DNA of 64,000 nucleotides from Athripsodes cinereus (lineage: Eukaryota > Arthropoda > Insecta > Trichoptera > Leptoceridae). Made by a program: the position numbers and the translations under genes. Every line of letters begins with the position of its first letter. The stretch's first letter is position 1. Shown here one piece after another: positions 59,225-64,000 of the stretch. The notes under the pieces are model-generated. The model had not been told where the DNA came from and did not search any database. It saw only the letters and a program-made list of their open reading frames with translations. The DNA is taken from the NCBI GenBank assembly GCA_947579605.1, contig OX388317.1, positions 21,471,384 to 21,535,383 on the forward strand, written 5' to 3'.

Positions 59225-61210
59225 TTATAATATATAAAATTCTACATCCATAATCTATTTCGAAACAGAGAGCATTACGCTCTTATTTAGGACTAGAAAT
59301 ACATAGAATTAAACATGTTGTATTGTTATGTAATTTGAGACAAGTGTTTCTTTCTACTATTGATTATTGATTCCTTAATATTCCTAAATGATATTCTTAA
59401 ATATTTTCAAAACAAAATTTCTTATGTTCTTGAACCTTAATATGTAGATACCATGAATGCCTTTTGGAAGAACTGGAATGATGCGCGAATTAAACAAGTT
59501 ATACTTTGTGCCATATGTAAATTGATGATTATTTTATTTCATGTATAAGTTGATGGCTCTTCTTGGAGGAGATCATCTGGAGTATTTGAAGTTATTGGCT
59601 AGGGATATTTCAGTAGTCTCAATTATTATCGCAGTGTACTACTAACAGTTAAAAAATTTTATTTGACTAAGCCATCATCAGATTGTTTATATAGGTTATG
59701 TCATGTTAATAACCGAATCTTGAGTCATTAACAATATCCTTGATGCTGAAATTCAAAATGAAAGTACACAATGATGTATGAAAATCCAAGATTACTAAAT
59801 ATTTTCACCATAATACATTTAAATAATCAACTCTCACTTTCGAAGAACATTTCAAAAGGTTTAAGTGAGATTCTTTAAGATTGTGATAGCTCTCTGTAAA
59901 CTTGCGAATACTACTTTCAGACATTTTTAAAACACGGAATTAGTATAATAGTCAGTTTTACACTTTGCTGTCCCATTAATTAGGTACATAAATCACATGC
60001 GCGCAACCTATAAAATGTAACACACAATCACGCCATTATTTCATACGGAGAAGCGTCAAACACTTTTTTCATGTTAAATACACTTGTTTTTACATATAAA
60101 ATAAATTTTAACGTTCACCAAACAAAAACGATCACTCTATAACCTGGTAAGATCGAAATAAGGTAGATTCATTAAGTATAAATTCTACAAACAGTAGATA
60201 AACTAATTGAAACTACAGCACCATAATCAACAGTAACCGTCAAGCACCAAAACCTCACCGCACCACTTGCGATCTTTCGCAACCGGAAATGGTTTTAGTA
60301 CGCAGGCCAATATCTTTAGTGTGGCCATGCAGTGGGAGGTGATTGAAATAAAAAATCTTTGATTTGATGCATACTACATATTCATCATCATATACATATT
60401 CTACTCTAATCAAGTGCAATATATTTGAACGAATGCAACCACAGAGGAGAAACCATGGAGAAGGAATGATACTGGTCTGGGTCATGTTTTAAGAATGTCA
60501 AAAATATTTTTTGTTCGTAAGGTTTTGAGGCCCTGGATGATCCTCTATAAAAACGAAATGACTCGATTGGGAGGAGGAGTTTATTTCTATTCTGAGCTCT
60601 CTATACCTATCTATAAAACAGTATTTTAACAAAACATAAGAAACACAAATAATACAGCAGTGCGTTCATATATGTATATGTCATTAGGATAGTATGCAAA
60701 AAATAAAATAAAACGAAGGTTGCACACAGTGGATATTAGATATTTTGTTTTGTTCTTGTTAAAAACCAGTTAACAACATACAATCAAACATCCTGCGGCA
60801 GGTTGTATGATACGTGCCGTACGGAACATACACAATCAATACACATCATAACACTAACAGAGAATGGATGTAGGAACATACCAACATATAATAAAGTATG
60901 TAAAGTAAAGATACTAATATCTTATTAATACCACTGTTGATTACTACAATCGCGGACTTAATCACCGCTATCACAGAATAATATGAGAAATCTGAAATTG
61001 ATAGAATATATATATATATTATCTTTGTAGGATTGTGTTGCTAAAACATTATTTGTCTAATTAAAGTAATTTATAATTATTTTTGTAATCCCAAATAGGG
61101 GAGAGTGTTTGTAATTAATTTATACTTTGATGTTATTTATATTATAATTATTGCACTAACATGAAAAAAAAGATACTTCTGCAAGCGGTGTCATGTAATA
61201 ATTGTAAGAT
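59225..61210. other. A+T-rich stretch, possibly intron
   Basis: A 76-codon minus frame at 60255-60485 ends next to a CG|GTGAGG donor-like site but has no good acceptor. No repeat copy was recognised. Confidence 0.4.
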
Positions 61211-61490
61211 ATCTACTACTACTACTACTATACCATCACGGCATATCCCACAAATGGGGTAGCCAGCAGACCAGCTGCATGTAAGAAACATGCAAACTGT
61301 CCTCTTCGTGCCAATATAAAATCAAGACATTCAGGATGGGTGGCAAACCTCATCGCTGAATTTAAGATGTAAAATGTCTTAATTTTTTCGAACACCTGCC
61401 TTTTACAGGACACTCGAAAACTTACGCAGAAGAGTGGGAGACCAATTCTTTACCGGGTGCTCCACGGGTAAGATATCTCCTGTGACAATA
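61211..61490 (-). mobile_element. Family A interspersed repeat, longest copy
   Basis: On the minus strand it starts near TATTGTCACAGGAGATATCT, TACCCGTGGAGCACCCGGTA and AAGAATTGGTCTCCCACTCT. It passes through TTTTCGAGTGTCCTGTAAAA, CAGCGATGAGGTTTGCCACC, GCAGCTGGTCTGCTGGCTAC and GGGATATGCCGTGATGGTAT, and ends in a TAG repeat (plus 61211-61232). It is about 260 bases plus tail. No tRNA-type A/B boxes and no coding frame were seen. It serves here as the reference for the family. Confidence 0.9.
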
Positions 61491-61542
61491 AACCTGAAAC
61501 TGGTACGAGTACTTTTTTCTATCACTCTTATTTATAGGTATC

Positions 61543-61577
61543 CTCCACAAGTGAGGTATTCAGTGGACCACTGTATT
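61543..61577 (-). mobile_element. Family A interspersed repeat, small fragment
   Basis: TATCCTCCACAAGTGAGGTA and TTCAGTGGACC on the plus strand correspond to the ATGCCTC/CCCAC...GCTGGTC block, diverged. Confidence 0.4.
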
Positions 61578-62825
61578 TGATAAGATATTCAATTATTCTC
61601 TCCGAATATAAATCAACAAAAATACCACATGCATACGTATTTTCTCATCCCTCCAGGTTGCAGACGTTTGTATTGATCGTAAAGAGTCAATTATTCTAAA
61701 CACTTTTATAAGCTCAAAGAAAAGTAGGGTTCATTTGAAAAGAGGAACACTTATTGTTTATGTTAATACATATATTGATAAAATTAAAATCATAATTTCC
61801 ACAAACTGATCATGAACATAGGTATATAATTCAAACCGTCCAAGACTGTACACCAAACTTATCAGTCTCATAAAAATGTAATAGTGATTAACAATCAACC
61901 CAATTAATTTCAAAGTGATTTATATAAGTACATAGATACTTACATAGACTACTGTGTGTTCTGGATAGTATAATAATAAGTAACTACATTACATTATTCT
62001 AAATGCAGAGCAATAATAATAATTACAGCTGATTGCAACTGAGACAATATAATTATCTGCGACATAACATTACCTATGTATTATATTAATTAACTGCATA
62101 CACATTATGTTGACAAAATTATATCCAATGAAATATCTTAGTATGAACCACCGTGAATGAGAACTTTATTACAGTAATATTTTTTTAAATCTTTCTTAAA
62201 TACATTATATATTATTATACATTATATATCGAAAATGTTTTTAATATTACAATAATTGTGTTTCATTTAAATTTCCTTAATCAACTTCCACGAAGAAGCA
62301 TCTGCAGCCAAAAAGATTGAAATTGATAGCCAATGGTTCTTTAAGTGACGCGATATTTTGAGAAAACGTCTAAAACATCTAACACTTTCAATAGATGAGA
62401 CTTTATTATAAATCGTTTTAATTTTTAACGATATTTTTTTGCTACAGCTAACCATAGAGGATTTCTAAACAGAAATTTAAATGAACGGATTGAAATATTT
62501 ATGCAGGGCTTCATAATTAATTACATACTTAATTGATTTGTTGTTAAAAAAACAGATTTGTAAATTTACATGCATTTAATTTCATAATAACGATAGTTTA
62601 TATTAATAACACAGTGTGAATAAGGTATATTGAAATGATATTTTATAAATGTCAACAAGTCGTAGAGCGGTAGTAGTTCATACTTATTTAACATCGAACA
62701 ATAATAATACAATAAATTTTATTGTACGATGTGGTTACGCGATCAATAGCACTAATGAGGCAAAATGAGATAAGAAAATACTCAAATACAGAGATATCGA
62801 TGGGCATGATTGTAACTACGTCTGT
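61578..62825. other. A+T-rich non-coding stretch
   Basis: A 62-codon minus frame at 62267-62455 (contains RRFLKISRHLKNHWLSIS) looks somewhat protein-like, but has no recognised domain or splice signals. Confidence 0.4.
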
Positions 62826-63152
62826 TCGTGTCACAGTCCTCAATGCAATTTTCAAATCAATCGAACCATGTTCACGGCTAGTTACAACTTCGATCTTTTT
62901 CCAATATTCGTGTCAGTTCTAAATGCAATTTTCAAATCAATCGAACCATGTTCACGGCTAATTACAACTTCGATCTTTTTCCAATATTCGTGTCACAGTC
63001 CTAAATGCAATTTTCAAATCAATCGAACCATGTTCACGGCTAATTACAACTTCGATCTTTTTCCAATATTCGTGTCACAGTCCTAAATGCAATTTTCAAA
63101 TCAATCGAACCATGTTCACGGCTAATTACACCTTCGATCTTTTTCCAATATT
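62826..63152. repeat. 82-bp minisatellite, four units
   Basis: Units contain AATGCAATTTTCAAATCAAT, CGAACCATGTTCACGGCTAA and CTTCGATCTTTTTCCAATAT. Equivalent points lie at 62842, 62922, 63004 and 63086 (spacings 80, 82, 82). Units are nearly identical. The unit length is not a multiple of three, so the short frames through it are incidental. It is not a CRISPR array, because there are no spacers. Confidence 0.9.
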
Positions 63153-64000
63153 TGGGTTCACGTTTTCGCAGAAATTTCTAGTAGAACTAAAAGACAATCT
63201 GAAGAAATTCTCTAGCGACTTCTTCCAGCTGTCGTTTCTACTATTTTTATCATAAACAAAACCGCAATATATCACAAACTATGTACGCATTCAATAAATG
63301 ATTCAAATGATTGTATTGGAGAATAGTAGCTCTTCAGACTAGCGAAGGACAGGTAAAGGCATTGCAAGCATGATTGTTAACGTTGGGGAAAGATGAGTAG
63401 GCACAAACAAAAGAAAATATATTATGATGGCATTAACATTTTCAATCATCAGATATCAACTAATACCCGACTGTGGATAAAGGAGGAGAAAGAAATATCC
63501 TATAGATACAAAAGCTATTGAATAAATAAATAAAAGAGCAATAGTTAAAAGATTAAGCAAAATATGATAAGAGATTTTCTATATTGTAGATACAACAAAA
63601 GTTTCTTGAGATAAAAAAACGATTTGACTTCAGATTTATTACAACTATGTCAATTTAAATAATATGAATTTAAAAAAATAATTCACATTCAATTAAAAGA
63701 TAATTAAAATAAAACTAGTGACAAATTAGCACTTACACAATACTTAAACCTTATTATAAAATGAGTAGGTAGGTATCTAACATAATAAATATATATAGGT
63801 ATATCACATCGGATAATAATTATTATGACAATAATTTTAATGTCCATACGTCGTCGGTTGGTCGTAGATGATAAAAACCAATAATAATCATAATAATAAC
63901 ACACATTATTTACATTAGTAATTCCGTAATTGTTATTTATTAAATTAATTATAAAATAATTATAATAAATATAACACTATCAAATAGGTACTACACAGAA
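63153..64000. other. A+T-rich non-coding stretch
   Basis: No gene or repeat copy was recognised. Confidence 0.4.

Noticed and set aside
62826..63152. Regular repeats that could suggest a CRISPR array
   Set aside because: Units are contiguous without unique spacers, and the context is a eukaryotic genome.

Overview
The window looks like nuclear DNA of an insect. It is strongly A+T-rich, with very sparse coding sequence, spliceosomal-type exon borders and a dense layer of retroposons: tRNA-headed SINEs, LINE 3' ends with AAAT-type or A-rich tails, and small hAT-like DNA transposons with 8-bp target duplications. Frequent words such as GTAGGTACCTAC, RTE-type LINE ends and the SINE at 10375-10600 recall lepidopteran or aphid-like (sternorrhynchan) genomes. 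The sequence alone does not settle the order. No bacterial-type operon, rRNA, CRISPR array or complete cellular multi-exon gene is visible.

The only long open frame is a non-LTR retrotransposon (37323-40148, +) carrying the apurinic-type endonuclease domain and the reverse transcriptase. It is truncated at its 5' end but otherwise uninterrupted. Fragments of at least four other LINEs occur at 11262-11545, 11886-13230, 27962-28300 and 45084-45291, plus several LINE 3' tails. Two non-autonomous hAT-like elements have exact 8-bp target duplications (12288-13155 and 32651-33029). Their terminal repeats differ but they share an internal module, which in the first has become a 168-bp minisatellite. 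The first element sits inside the coding end of an older LINE. About twenty fragments of one short interspersed family (family A) cover the window, and its 3' end resembles that of a second family (family B). There are also foldback hairpins and two further tandem arrays.

Cellular genes show only as isolated pieces, nearly all on the minus strand. The best are an internal exon at 22012-22089, with good splice sites on both sides, and a terminal exon at 58986-59026, with a strong acceptor, a stop and poly(A) signals. A further strong acceptor starts an open frame at 57355-57524. All three enter in phase 1, as does a weaker exon candidate at 6227-6424. They could be alternative exons of one long minus-strand gene whose 5' part lies beyond base 64000, or belong to different genes; the sequence does not decide. 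Two small neighbouring minus-strand frames (53413-53607 and 53793-53998) have natural codon use, but I do not recognise them. The rest reads as intron or intergenic DNA made of repeats and A+T-rich unique sequence.
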